62,600 nucleotides of DNA from Pontiellaceae bacterium B12219 (GCA_029432795.1 JARNMJ010000023.1:1-62600), one strand, 5' to 3'; positions 16,057 to 25,017 are shown, numbered from the stretch's first letter. Notes: generated from the letters alone by a model not told the origin. Translations and numbers: made by a program.

Positions 16057-16974
16057 CTATTCATCAAAGTAGTCTGAATCCAATTTTTTAACTTCATATT
16101 GGCCAACCGTTGATACTCCAACATTATGATCAACCATAAGTGAGGAAAGCAGTTCGCCGTCAATCAGGATGATTTTTAGATCAATCATTGAGACGTATTC
16201 TTTGGCTTCTTTTGTGAAATTGGACGTGGTGATAAATACACCTTTTCGGGCTCTCTGCCCCTGAAGGGCTCCTGCAAATTTTTGAATTTCTGGTCTGCCA
16301 ACAATTCCTTCCCAACGCTTCGCCTGAATATAGATCACATCTAATCCAAGACGATCTTCATTGATAATTCCATCGATTCCACCATCACCACTTTTACCTA
16401 AAGCTTTGCCTGCATCTTTGCGGTTTCCGCCGTATCCCATTTTAACAAGGAGATCGACAACAAGACGTTCGAAGAAGGATGGGGATGATTCTTTTATCGA
16501 TGATATAACTTCAGATTCCAGGGAACTCCTGAGTTTCGAATAGGCGGCTGCCAATGAATCCTCAGGTGTTTGTGAATCATCCTGTTCATTTGTCGGTTCT
16601 GAAATTCCATTTTCTTCAGATTTATCTCTTCTCCGATTTTTGAATTCAATGAAGGCAGGAAACTGCTCAAGAGTGGAATTATCAATTCGTGAAGGATTGG
16701 TTTGAAGTAGTTTCCTGCCAATATCTGTAATTGAGAAATATCCTCTTTTCGGAGAGGCCAATAAGCCCGCTTGTTTTAAATATGAACGTGCCCAACCAAC
16801 CCGATTGTTGAAAACTGCTTGGCTACCACTCGGCAAAAGTTCGTTTTTTTCCTCCGGGGAGAGAGAAAACTCATCAGCTAACTCTTCAACCGCTTGACTG
16901 AATTTGTGTTCAGTTTCATCAGCTGCCAGTTTTAGGACGGGCAACATAAGCGTTTGATAGTCGGGGATAGACAT
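16057..16974 (-). CDS. Mrr-type restriction endonuclease
   Basis: 305 aa, the usual Mrr length. An N-terminal winged-helix domain (about 5-95, with NNRVGWARSYLKQAGLLASP) and an acidic linker (about 112-140) lead to an Mrr catalytic domain (about 162-285). The PD-(D/E)xK-like core shows D201 in GDGGIDG and Q217-A-K219 in IYIQAKRW, then GRPEIQKFAGAL and FITTSNFTKEA. The family is type IV restriction, cutting modified foreign DNA. It lies with a toxin-antitoxin pair in a 2-kb islet bordered by a partial direct duplication of the neighbouring gene. The coding sequence is clearly more AT-rich than its neighbours, which suggests transfer. Confidence 0.9.
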   Translation of the reverse strand: MSIPDYQTLMLPVLKLAADETEHKFSQAVEELADEFSLSPEEKNELLPSGSQAVFNNRVGWARSYLKQAGLLASPKRGYFSITDIGRKLLQTNPSRIDNSTLEQFPAFIEFKNRRRDKSEENGISEPTNEQDDSQTPEDSLAAAYSKLRSSLESEVISSIKESSPSFFERLVVDLLVKMGYGGNRKDAGKALGKSGDGGIDGIINEDRLGLDVIYIQAKRWEGIVGRPEIQKFAGALQGQRARKGVFITTSNFTKEAKEYVSMIDLKIILIDGELLSSLMVDHNVGVSTVGQYEVKKLDSDYFDE

Positions 16975-17035
16975 TGAGTGCTCCCTTATTCGTTATCCAT
17001 GTAGAGCAGCATGATTAGACTGAACCATGAGGCTT

Positions 17036-19219
17036 TTATTCCCCCAGATAGATCAGGAGTTTGTCGTGGGCTAGGACGACGAGGTCGCCGATGCCGTCGC
17101 CGTTGAGGTCGCCGGATTCGAGATCGTGGGGTTCGGTGCCGCGCGATTTTCCGGTGTTGGCGAAATCGGAAGTGAGGAAGACTTCGAAGATCAGCTCGTT
17201 GATGAGTTCCTCATCCTGAAGCGTCACGATTTCGATGGCACGGTTGGAGGGGTCAACCAGGGCAACCATCGGACGGGGCGGGGAACCGAGCTTTATGCGT
17301 TTGGCATAGGACAGCAGGGCATTATCGGACGGGGAAATATATTCAGCCGCGACTTCGACATCGAGTTTGGAGCCGTTTCCGATGACTTCGTTGATGCCGG
17401 TGCGGTCGAGCAGGACAATGATGTCGCGCTCGGGATGCTTGAGCTGCACCATATCGTAGATGGTCTGGTCGGCATCGGGAATGTGGATTTTACCCCAGTC
17501 GCTTCCGTCGGCCGCAAAGCGGACGAGATCGCCGGAATTACGGTCGTAGAAAAAGGTTCCGGTGGTGCCGTCGAGCAGTTGGTAGGGGGCGGAGGCAATC
17601 AGCTCGCCGCGCGGATTCTCGGGATTAAACTGACGGGTGACTTCATAATGATCGTCCTGCCATTCGAATTGGCGGGCAATGGCGCCCTGCGAAACGGTCA
17701 GGGTGGAGCCGTCGCCGGGAGCGGCGAGGCGGATGTTGGAGAGTTCCAGGCGCTGGGTGAGGGCGCGGAACGATTCGCTGGTGAGTTCTTCAATGGCTGC
17801 GCCGTCGAAGAGATACATTTTCGGGGTGTCGTAGGACATAAAGAAGATCAGGCCGGTTTTGCCGTCTGGCAGGCTGAAGGCCAGCAGATCGTTGGGATCG
17901 TTCTGCATTTCGAGGGGAAAAATCTCGTGCGCGTCGGTATCGCGGGACTGCTTCACGAGCATCAGTTCCTTGTCATCGTTTTTACAGATAAACCAGGAGG
18001 TGTTGCCGGATTCGTCGGTACTGGCAGCGAGTACATCGCCGGGCAGTTTCTGAATGGCGGGAAAGCGCTTGAGATCGCCGATGCTGTGTTCGGCGGCAAT
18101 CTTTTCCTTTTTACTGACGACCAGAATATCGCCGTTGGCGAAGCGCGACATACGGACCACATCGGAGAGGGTGTCGATGCGCTCCGGTTCGGGGTCGAGG
18201 CCGGTCGGCGTGCCGGAATAGAGGTGCAGCCGGCTCAGCTCGGGCGCGGCCACGAGCAGGTCGTCGAGGCCGTCCTGATTAAAGTCGCCGCTCACCCAGG
18301 CGGGGGATGCTTTTTTATTGGTTCCTTCCAGGCCGATCCGGCCGGGGGAAACTTCCTGCGCGTCGAGCAGCTGCGGCTGTTCTTTTTCAATAAAGTCGTA
18401 GAGCCGGAAGGCGAGGCGGTTGCGCAAAACCATCCCGATCTGGGGATCGGAGCCGGGGGCCTGCAGAATGTCGACATACTGGCGCGGGGGAAGATCGATC
18501 GGTTGTTCGGTGCCGAAGAGGCCGCCGCCTTTGCCATAGCGGATCTTGAGTGGATTGCGGGTGGAGTTGAAATGGAACGCCAGATCCGGAATGCCGTCTT
18601 TGTTCACATCGGCAATATCGCCGAAGAAACTTTTGTCGCCGGCAAAGGTGAGCGTTTTCTTTTCCTGAAAGGGGCGGTTTTCGCTGTTCCAAAGCAGTTC
18701 GGCTTCATCGTTGTGGCTGACGAGAATATCCTTCCGCCCGTCCTGATTTAAATCACCGATCTGGATGGTGGTGACGGATGCCGGGTTTTTAATGAATACG
18801 CGTTCCGGAGGTTGGAAGGAACCGTCTTCGTTTTGATAGCGAACCTGCAATCCGATGGGATTGCCGAAGGTGACAATGTCGGGACGGTCGTCGCCGTTCA
18901 GATCGGCAACGCGCAGCGCCTTGATGCCCTGATCCACAATAATCCCCTGATCGTCGAACCGGTCTTCAAGTTCCGGCAGGTCCTCCAGTTCTTCCACATC
19001 GGATTTGCGGATCAGGATTTCCAGCCGGGAGACATGGTTGTTGGCAAACAGAATATCGTCGAGGCCGTCTCCGTTGAGGTCGGTCACCAGCAGGCGCGAA
19101 GAACCCATTTTAAATTCATAGATTTCCAGGGGTTGGAAACCGAAGTCGCGGGGCGTTTCTTCTGCAAGGGCCGGAAGGGCCGCAAGAGCGAGGATGATGG
19201 AGGAGGAAAACTTCAACAT
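17036..19219 (-). CDS. Secreted FG-GAP/VCBS repeat protein
   Basis: 727 aa with a signal peptide (LKFSSSIILALAALPALAEE). It carries several calcium-type FG-GAP motifs: DLNGDGLDDILF, DLNGDDRPDIVTF, DLNQDGRKDILVS, DVNKDGIPDLAF, DFNQDGLDDLLVA and DLNGDGIGDLVVL. These predict a beta-propeller-like surface or periplasmic protein, possibly for binding; no catalytic domain is seen. It is the third gene of an operon with the DegP-like protease and an unknown secreted protein. Its last codons are duplicated in decayed form at 14999-15099. A TTCCAGGGGTTGGAA element lies at 19124-19138, just after the signal peptide. Confidence 0.85.
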   Translation of the reverse strand: MLKFSSSIILALAALPALAEETPRDFGFQPLEIYEFKMGSSRLLVTDLNGDGLDDILFANNHVSRLEILIRKSDVEELEDLPELEDRFDDQGIIVDQGIKALRVADLNGDDRPDIVTFGNPIGLQVRYQNEDGSFQPPERVFIKNPASVTTIQIGDLNQDGRKDILVSHNDEAELLWNSENRPFQEKKTLTFAGDKSFFGDIADVNKDGIPDLAFHFNSTRNPLKIRYGKGGGLFGTEQPIDLPPRQYVDILQAPGSDPQIGMVLRNRLAFRLYDFIEKEQPQLLDAQEVSPGRIGLEGTNKKASPAWVSGDFNQDGLDDLLVAAPELSRLHLYSGTPTGLDPEPERIDTLSDVVRMSRFANGDILVVSKKEKIAAEHSIGDLKRFPAIQKLPGDVLAASTDESGNTSWFICKNDDKELMLVKQSRDTDAHEIFPLEMQNDPNDLLAFSLPDGKTGLIFFMSYDTPKMYLFDGAAIEELTSESFRALTQRLELSNIRLAAPGDGSTLTVSQGAIARQFEWQDDHYEVTRQFNPENPRGELIASAPYQLLDGTTGTFFYDRNSGDLVRFAADGSDWGKIHIPDADQTIYDMVQLKHPERDIIVLLDRTGINEVIGNGSKLDVEVAAEYISPSDNALLSYAKRIKLGSPPRPMVALVDPSNRAIEIVTLQDEELINELIFEVFLTSDFANTGKSRGTEPHDLESGDLNGDGIGDLVVLAHDKLLIYLGE

Positions 19220-19266
19220 TCAAAATTCCTTGTTCGGGATTCGATCTTCAAGCGGCAACGCCGCGC

Positions 19267-20913
19267 TTAGTATTTGAGGATGACCTTCTGATGCAGACCG
19301 GATCGGCTGGCTTCGATGTACTGATAGGAGGTATTGAAAAAGGAGGCGATATGATCGGCCGAGGGAAGCTTGCTGAAGTCCGGCGGGGGAAGAGCGGAAC
19401 CGCTCTTGGCCCAGTATTGCTGCACCATCGTGATATATTCCGGTTTGTTCAGCTCAGCCACAATGGAGTCCATATTTTTGGTCCAGTCGACGGCACTGAA
19501 ACCGAATGCGTCCGGCTTGATGTGTTTACGCAGTCCCTGCACCAGCTCTGTCTGTTCAAAGGCCATGTTGGCGGCGGCTTCGCTGGCGACACTGCGAATG
19601 ACCTGCCGCAGTCCTTCGGGATCGCCGTAGAGCAGGTAGTTGTCTGTTACCGCAACGCCCATGGCTTCTTCCGCGGTGGACTGTTTCAGGGTGTAAATGG
19701 AGTAATCGAGGAAGTCGGAAATCTCCAGGGCCGAGGCAACATAGGGGGCCATACTCGGGGCGGTCAACAGGGATTCAAGTCCCTGACGGAAGGCGATGCC
19801 GTCTTTGAGCTCAAGCGCAATGACTGACGATTGCACGTTATCGCGGGGGGTTGCAAAGGCGAGATACTGCGTGCCGAGGTGGGAGAGGAGATCCTGTTCA
19901 AAATTGACGCCGGCCTGTTGTTGAATCATGGCGAGCATCATATCGAATTGCGGTTTGGCCTGCGGATTGGTACCGGAGAGTATGTCGGGGATTTCTTTCC
20001 AGAGACCAAGCAGGTCAAAGCGGCCGACTTCCAGTGAGGATATGTTTTCCGGGATAAAGGTGACTGTCGGAAGGTCGGAGGGATCGGTATCCAGCAGGGC
20101 GAACAAACCGCGCTGCAGATCGGTGATGATCAGGTTGTTGTCCATCACCATTTCGGTATCGAATAATTCAATGTGGCTGGAAAATGTTTCGATGCCAAGG
20201 AGGCCGAGCGCATCAAAGAGGGCGCGGTCTTCATCATTCGGCCCGTCCAGAGAATCCAGGAGAAGAGTTTTCACCGGAATGTTCAGATTCATGGTCGGAT
20301 TTCCAGCGGGTTCGGTGACCGGCTCCTTTTTCAAGCGGACAATGGACTGTTCCACCCATTCGCGGGAATAGCCCATAATGAAGGTCCGCCCGACGTGTGC
20401 CTGCCAGGATAGGGTTTCATCTTCGCTGCCGGGATTATTGATGTGCTGGATAATTTCCACATCCTGAAAAGAGCTTCTGATGACATCAAACGGATCTTCA
20501 GCCACTTTGCGGAGTTGTTCGTCGAGTTCGAGGCCGCGCTTGAAATCGGCCTCGCTCATATCCGCGATAATGTACAGATCTTCTGTTTTGCTGTCGATGG
20601 ACAGAATCAGCTCGCCGGTCAGCATTTTCATCTGTTCCACAAAGACCTCATCCTCTTCCGTTGAATCTCCGTTGAAGAAAAAGGAGTTCCAGGTTTCTGC
20701 GTCCGGATTGCCCAGAAAGTCCTGAAACTGCTGATCCATCCAGAATTTTCCCACGGAGGATTGTTTCAGTTTAGCCCAGAAATCGGTGGTATTTGAAATC
20801 TGAACATAGGTCTGCCCCTGCGGCGGCAGCAGGTCGGTCCGCTGCAATGCAGAGGAGGCGAGCGGCAGGGTGAGGAGCAGGCAAAGGGTGGAGGCTTTAC
20901 GGAATTTAGTCAT
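19267..20913 (-). CDS. Secreted protein of unknown function (DUF3352-like)
   Basis: 548 aa from the ATG at 20913, preceded by AGAGGA; a longer in-frame start would add 34 unlikely residues. Signal peptide FRKASTLCLLLTLPLASSA. The body, with repeated LLxGDPEGLRQVI-like and AVDWTKNMDSIVAEL segments, vaguely resembles bacterial DUF3352-type secreted proteins; I do not recognise it firmly and give it no function. Its ATG overlaps the protease stop (ATGACTAA, 8 nt), so the two are translationally coupled, and the FG-GAP gene follows 47 nt later. The three probably act together in the envelope. Confidence 0.7.
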   Translation of the reverse strand: MTKFRKASTLCLLLTLPLASSALQRTDLLPPQGQTYVQISNTTDFWAKLKQSSVGKFWMDQQFQDFLGNPDAETWNSFFFNGDSTEEDEVFVEQMKMLTGELILSIDSKTEDLYIIADMSEADFKRGLELDEQLRKVAEDPFDVIRSSFQDVEIIQHINNPGSEDETLSWQAHVGRTFIMGYSREWVEQSIVRLKKEPVTEPAGNPTMNLNIPVKTLLLDSLDGPNDEDRALFDALGLLGIETFSSHIELFDTEMVMDNNLIITDLQRGLFALLDTDPSDLPTVTFIPENISSLEVGRFDLLGLWKEIPDILSGTNPQAKPQFDMMLAMIQQQAGVNFEQDLLSHLGTQYLAFATPRDNVQSSVIALELKDGIAFRQGLESLLTAPSMAPYVASALEISDFLDYSIYTLKQSTAEEAMGVAVTDNYLLYGDPEGLRQVIRSVASEAAANMAFEQTELVQGLRKHIKPDAFGFSAVDWTKNMDSIVAELNKPEYITMVQQYWAKSGSALPPPDFSKLPSADHIASFFNTSYQYIEASRSGLHQKVILKY

Positions 20914-21844
20914 GATTTTCCTCTTTCTGTTGGGATGAAAATTTACCGGGTTTGCGCGGTGCATCGGGGTAGACAAACCCGGACTCCGGATTGGTGGCGT
21001 CGTAGGCAAAGGCATCGATATGATCGAGAATGTATTTTGCGTGGCGTGCAGGGATGGCGAAATTCAGGCCTTCCATGGAGGGAACCCCCATATTGATGAT
21101 TCCGATCACCTGCCCGCGGGAGTTAAACAGCGGCCCGCCGGAATTGCCCGGATTCACCGGTGCATCGACCTGCAGATAAAGAATGCCGCCGAAGTTGCGG
21201 TGAGTCTGGCTCAGCACGCCTTCGGTCACTGTTCGTTCGAGCCCCAGCGGGTTGCCAATGGCAAAGACAGGTTCGCCGATATTCAGATCTTCCTGCGGGG
21301 CAAAAATGACCGGTGTAATCTCCGTTTCGAAATTATTCACCTTCAACACGACGAGATCGTGAAAGGGGGCGGTGGCGACAATTTCGACGTTTTTATGAAC
21401 CACACGGCGCAGCACGGTTTTTTCCAGTAAAAACTGGGTGACCGAAATTTTCTTTTCCCCGGCAATGACATGAAAGTTGGTGATGAGGTAGCCCTCGTCA
21501 TTAATGAAAAATCCGGAGCCGAGTCCGGCTGCCGTTTTCACCAGCACTACGGCCGGGGCATAAAGTTTGGCCGCTTCTGCGGTGGTGATGCGGCCCGGCA
21601 CCTGTACGGTATAGAGGCCATCGGTCTCTGCAGCGGCTTCTTCCTCTGCCGCGGAATCGTTGTAGGTGGCGAGAATTTCGTCGTTCGGAATCCGGACCAC
21701 ATCAAAACCCAGATCCAGCACGGTGGCATCGTCGGCCTGTTTCAGGATCGGGGCCTGAATTTTTGCACCGCCTTTGAGGACTACATCTTCCGCAATTCCG
21801 GTGTAAACAAATGAAACGAGAATAAAAGTGAGCCCAACTTTCAT
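20906..21844 (-). CDS. DegP/HtrA-like secreted serine protease without PDZ domain
   Basis: 312 aa from the ATG at 21844 (MKVGLTFILVSFVYTG signal peptide); upstream in-frame codons are unlikely. A small N-terminal domain (20-65, KGGAKIQAPILKQ) resembles the SH3-like modules that precede some proteases. The trypsin-like core has His125 (ITNFHVIAG), Asp163 (FHDLVVLKV) and Ser235 (NPGNSGGPLF), all intact. The chain ends about 55 residues after the core with no PDZ domain, unlike DegP/DegS. It is the first gene of the operon with the DUF3352-like and FG-GAP proteins, which might be substrates or partners. Confidence 0.88.
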   Translation of the reverse strand: MKVGLTFILVSFVYTGIAEDVVLKGGAKIQAPILKQADDATVLDLGFDVVRIPNDEILATYNDSAAEEEAAAETDGLYTVQVPGRITTAEAAKLYAPAVVLVKTAAGLGSGFFINDEGYLITNFHVIAGEKKISVTQFLLEKTVLRRVVHKNVEIVATAPFHDLVVLKVNNFETEITPVIFAPQEDLNIGEPVFAIGNPLGLERTVTEGVLSQTHRNFGGILYLQVDAPVNPGNSGGPLFNSRGQVIGIINMGVPSMEGLNFAIPARHAKYILDHIDAFAYDATNPESGFVYPDAPRKPGKFSSQQKEENHD

Positions 21845-21971
21845 GAAAAATCCTTTGATGCGGTAAGTGAGAAAATATAATTCACGACGTAAAATCGGAT
21901 CGAGTTTAACGGATGCAAAGAGAAGCATCAATAAACACAGCGCAACAAATTCCGCCCAAACGAATTCGGAC

Positions 21972-23228
21972 TTACTTCACTGCGTAAAGCTTCTTCACTT
22001 CATCGGCAATGATCTTCACGCCCTGCTCAACGGTTGCATCTTCCTGTGCAAAGGAGACGCGGATGCACTCGTGTTTATGCCGCCATTCCTCGTTTTCCAA
22101 TCCCGGAAAAAAGTAGGAGCCCGGAACGACCAGGCAGTTTCGCTTTTTCAGCCGTTCATACAGTTCCCGGGCCGTGCAGGGCAGGTCCTGAAACCAGACC
22201 CACAGAAAGAGCGCACCTTCCGGTTTGTGAATCCGATAGGGCAGCCCGCCGAGCTCCTGTCGGAAAAGTTCCAGCGTTTGGAAGGCTTTGCGTTTGTAAA
22301 ACGGTTTAATGATTTCGCGGCTGATCCGGATAATTTCGCCGGTGCGCACCATTTCCATCGCCATTCGGGCTCCGATGCCGCCGGGCGCGAGGTTGATGAC
22401 GCCGTTGATATCGGCGATGGCGGATGCAATTTCTTCGCGCGCAATCACAATGCCGGTCCGCAGGTTGGGCAGGCCGAATTTGGACAGACTCATGCAGACG
22501 ACGGCATTGGAATTGAAGATGGGTTTGGCCTCGGTGTAGATGATGTCGGGGAAGGGCGTGCCGTAGGCCTTGTCGATAATGAATGGAATCCCCCGTTCCC
22601 GGGCAATGGAATCGAGATGCAGCATTTCGGCATCGGTCAGCACATTGCCGGTGGGGTTGGTCGGGCGCGAAACGCAGATGGCCCCGATATCGTCGCCCAC
22701 TTCCAGCTCATCAAAATTCACATGGTATTTAAAGAGTCCGTCATCCAGCATTTCGATGCTCGGGCGGCGTGCGGCAAAAAAATTGTCGCTCAGGCCGGCA
22801 TCGGCATAGCCGATATATTCCGGGGTCAGCGGAAACAGAATCTTCTTTTTTGAACCATCGGCCATTTCGCCGGCAAAGAGATTGAACAGGCAGAAAAAGG
22901 CATTCTGCGATCCATTGGTCAGCGCAATGTTTCTGGCGGTAATGTCCCAGCCGAATTCATTGCGCAACAGATCGGCCAGCGCCTCGACAAACGCCTGGTT
23001 GCCACGCGACCCATCATAATTCCCGATCAGGGTTTCGAAGCCGCTCGGCTCAGCAAGCAGCTGTTCCATGCGTTTTCTGAATAAATTCTGAACTTCCGGA
23101 ATATGCGCCGGATTACCGCCGCCGAGCATCAGCATATCGCCGCCTGCCATCGCCGAACCCAGATCATCCATCAGCTGGGTAATTCCAGCCTTTCGCGTAA
23201 ACTTTTCACCAAATTTTGAGAAATTCAT
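21972..23228 (-). CDS. AvtA, valine-pyruvate aminotransferase
   Basis: 418 aa, same as E. coli AvtA and similar along its length. PLP enzyme making valine (and alanine/2-aminobutyrate exchange) by transamination. Signatures are the start FSKFGEKFTRKAGITQLM, MLGGGNPAHIPE, NIALTNGSQNAFFCLFNLFA, CVSRPTNPTGNV, and the PLP lysine in MSLSKFGLPN. A TTCCAGCGTTTGGAA element lies at 22269-22283. The gene follows the terminator of the first PEP-CTERM gene. Confidence 0.93.
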   Translation of the reverse strand: MNFSKFGEKFTRKAGITQLMDDLGSAMAGGDMLMLGGGNPAHIPEVQNLFRKRMEQLLAEPSGFETLIGNYDGSRGNQAFVEALADLLRNEFGWDITARNIALTNGSQNAFFCLFNLFAGEMADGSKKKILFPLTPEYIGYADAGLSDNFFAARRPSIEMLDDGLFKYHVNFDELEVGDDIGAICVSRPTNPTGNVLTDAEMLHLDSIARERGIPFIIDKAYGTPFPDIIYTEAKPIFNSNAVVCMSLSKFGLPNLRTGIVIAREEIASAIADINGVINLAPGGIGARMAMEMVRTGEIIRISREIIKPFYKRKAFQTLELFRQELGGLPYRIHKPEGALFLWVWFQDLPCTARELYERLKKRNCLVVPGSYFFPGLENEEWRHKHECIRVSFAQEDATVEQGVKIIADEVKKLYAVK

Positions 23229-23230
23229 CC

Positions 23231-23267
23231 AAAGAAGGTAAACACGAAATGGGCGAAAGACACGAAA
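23231..23267. repeat. 9-nt-period sequence upstream of avtA
   Basis: Reads as nonamers AACACGAAA TGGGCGAAA GACACGAAA followed by AAAAGG. It belongs to the second family of periodic intergenic repeats (period 9). It sits directly upstream of the avtA start, just after the terminator of the PEP-CTERM gene. Confidence 0.6.
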
Positions 23268-23289
23268 AAAGGCGGAGGATTGCTCCGCC
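23265..23289 (-). terminator. Intrinsic terminator of PEP-CTERM gene 1
   Basis: On the minus strand: stem GGCGGAG, loop CAATC, stem CTCCGCC, then six T. It follows the gene's stop codon by about 30 nt, with the TTCCAA palindrome in between. Confidence 0.85.
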
Positions 23290-23301
23290 CGCCTTTGCCG
23301 A

Positions 23302-23316
23302 TTCCAAGGATTGGAA
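23302..23316. repeat. TTCCAANNNTTGGAA palindrome (2 nt after PEP-CTERM 1 stop)
   Basis: Exact copy, central GGA. In the direction of the gene it starts exactly 2 nt after the TAG stop and lies just before the terminator hairpin. Confidence 0.95.
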
Positions 23317-23318
23317 GA

Positions 23319-23888
23319 CTAGATCATGAAAATGCGGCGGACAAAGAGGATCCCGGCGCCGAACACACCAGCCAATCCCAACGTAGCCGGTTCGGGTACA
23401 TTAACAGTATAGGTCTCGGTATTTCCATCGGTCGTAAAGGTCCAGACGTAAGACCCTTCATTAAGCCCTAGCGAGTTGAAACTGGCATTGGAAAAGGTCA
23501 TCTCCCGATCAATGGAAGCACCGGAAACATAATCCGAGCCTATTGTTAACGACTGACCATACCAGCCAATTGTAGTTCCTGTATCCGCAGTGCTGGCTCC
23601 CAGATAGCCCCCGGTTCCCATGCTTGATTCCGGTCCGATAAGGGTATCTGCAGTGTAAAAATCATTACCCCCCGTTCCGCCAAAAGTCATTGCACTGCCG
23701 ATGTCCAACCACATATAAGACGACACAGTTCCAGGATTGCTGCTGCCCGTAGGATTAAATGCACTCATATCTAACGAGCCGGTCGCTGTTGCCACAACAT
23801 CGGATCCCTGTTCCACAAGGTTGACGATGATCCCTGCATGCGAATAAAACGCCATCATAAGCGTGATGGCCATTATCGTTTTTTTCAT
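23319..23888 (-). CDS. PEP-CTERM sorting-signal protein 1
   Basis: 189 aa. Short signal peptide (MKKTIMAITLMMAFYSHAG), a low-complexity Gly/Ser/Thr-rich beta body, then the PEP-CTERM tail VPEPATLGLAGVFGAGILF with basic end VRRIF. Such tails are cut by an exosortase/XrtA-type transpeptidase in the inner membrane; no exosortase gene lies in the window. The body matches no domain I can name. It shares its 3' layout (stop, 2 nt, palindrome, terminator) with the second PEP-CTERM gene. Confidence 0.85.
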   Translation of the reverse strand: MKKTIMAITLMMAFYSHAGIIVNLVEQGSDVVATATGSLDMSAFNPTGSSNPGTVSSYMWLDIGSAMTFGGTGGNDFYTADTLIGPESSMGTGGYLGASTADTGTTIGWYGQSLTIGSDYVSGASIDREMTFSNASFNSLGLNEGSYVWTFTTDGNTETYTVNVPEPATLGLAGVFGAGILFVRRIFMI

Positions 23889-24158
23889 GGTATTACTCCT
23901 GATTTATTTTGCTTACGATTTGTTGCGAAAGTCGTTCCGTAACAAATCGGTGCATTTTTTTTTACATGGGCGGTTTGTAGCAATGGGAGGAGCAGTTCCA
24001 CAAGGTTTGGCGGATGAGCTGACGAACTCAGGTGACCAAACTCCCTTTTATGGGGATCAAGTTATTTTTAGAAGTTCGCCTGAATTTGAAGGGATAGCGG
24101 TAACATGTAATGTTATGGGCGCTCAAGTTACTGTTCCGAGTATGCAGGCGCGGTGAAA
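23889..24158. other. Noncoding spacer between PEP-CTERM genes
   Basis: With the terminator and palindrome at its right edge this makes a 328-bp gap. It should contain the promoter of PEP-CTERM gene 1. A plus-strand open frame crosses it but starts inside the other gene's signal peptide and has no ribosome site. I see no gene or clear RNA. Confidence 0.6.
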
Positions 24159-24190
24159 TAAAAAAGGCGAGCGGATTAAATCCGTTCGCC
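24159..24190 (-). terminator. Intrinsic terminator of PEP-CTERM gene 2
   Basis: On the minus strand: GGCGAACGGA, loop TTTAA, TCCGCTCGCC with one internal mismatch, then seven T. It lies just past the palindrome that follows the stop codon. Confidence 0.85.
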
Positions 24191-24199
24191 TCATACGAT

Positions 24200-24214
24200 T
24201 TCCAAGGATTGGAA
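24200..24214. repeat. TTCCAANNNTTGGAA palindrome (2 nt after PEP-CTERM 2 stop)
   Basis: Exact copy, central GGA. It begins exactly 2 nt after the TGA stop in gene direction, the same geometry as at 23302. Confidence 0.95.
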
Positions 24215-24216
24215 AA

Positions 24217-25017
24217 TCAGATGCTGAAAATTCGCCGGACGGTGAGAATTCCGCCGCCAAAAATGAGGCAGAGCGAAATGATGGCAGGTTCCGGAATTGC
24301 GGCAACGGATAGGTTGCTGATTTGCGCATTCATATTGCCGTTAAAGCTTTTGGTGATGCCCACCTTGACCTCGTCAGTCAGATCGATTTGGGCGGAAGCA
24401 TCAACGTGGTCAATGAGGGTTTCCCAGTTTTCTGTTCCGTCGATTTTCCATTCGACCGTAACCAGTTCATTGGTGCCGACTGTGATGCGCACATTGCGGG
24501 TTAGAGCCGTGGCTTCGGTGCCTGCACTGCTGTTATTCATGTAATTCGGCAGACTGCCGGTTCCGGCGATATATGCGTACGAGGAGCTCGCAGATCCACG
24601 CAGGGAAACAGAACTCGGTGTTGAGCCGGCGTTGCCCCCCGTTTTCCCGTCGACCTCGGCAGAGAAATTTCCATGGGCATCGAATCCGATTCCCAATACG
24701 CCGTCAGTCAGGCCTGGTGTACCCGTGCGGTTCGCATAGCCCAGAGAACCTCCTTCTCCTCCGACGGTCGGTGATGCCGTGTTTGCATCAAACAGCGCCA
24801 CGGCGAATCCGTCAGACATATAGTCTGTTTTCCATGTGGCAAAATCGAACTCGATTACAAGGCCATTTGCAGTAGAGAAGCTCTGGTCGACATAATCTAA
24901 GGTTGTTCCTTTGCCGGAAAGGGTCAGTGACCCATCATTAATTACATCAGCTGAAGCTCCCGCAACAAAGGTGGATACGATTGCGACGGTCAGTATTTTA
25001 GGGACCATAATTTTCAT
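24217..25017 (-). CDS. PEP-CTERM sorting-signal protein 2, lectin-like fold
   Basis: 266 aa. Signal peptide ending FVAGASA, then a body with LVIEFDFATWKTDYMSDGFAVALFD, GIGFDAHGNF and VTVEWKIDGTENWETLIDH, which suggests a legume-lectin/concanavalin-like beta-sandwich. The C-terminus is a PEP-CTERM signal, IPEPAIISLCLIFGGGIL then VRRIF. It is probably exported and handled by exosortase. The tail resembles that of the first PEP-CTERM protein (both end RRIF plus M/S-I), but the bodies differ. Confidence 0.85.
   Translation of the reverse strand: MKIMVPKILTVAIVSTFVAGASADVINDGSLTLSGKGTTLDYVDQSFSTANGLVIEFDFATWKTDYMSDGFAVALFDANTASPTVGGEGGSLGYANRTGTPGLTDGVLGIGFDAHGNFSAEVDGKTGGNAGSTPSSVSLRGSASSSYAYIAGTGSLPNYMNNSSAGTEATALTRNVRITVGTNELVTVEWKIDGTENWETLIDHVDASAQIDLTDEVKVGITKSFNGNMNAQISNLSVAAIPEPAIISLCLIFGGGILTVRRIFSI

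Noticed and set aside
17126-18751. 541-codon plus-strand open frame
   Set aside because: Exact antisense shadow of the FG-GAP gene; long only because of codon bias on the other strand. No ribosome site, no plausible domain.
21867-22853. 328-codon plus-strand open frame
   Set aside because: Antisense of avtA.
23863-24156. 97-codon plus-strand open frame between PEP-CTERM genes
   Set aside because: It starts within the antisense of a signal peptide, without a ribosome site and with no coding pattern.
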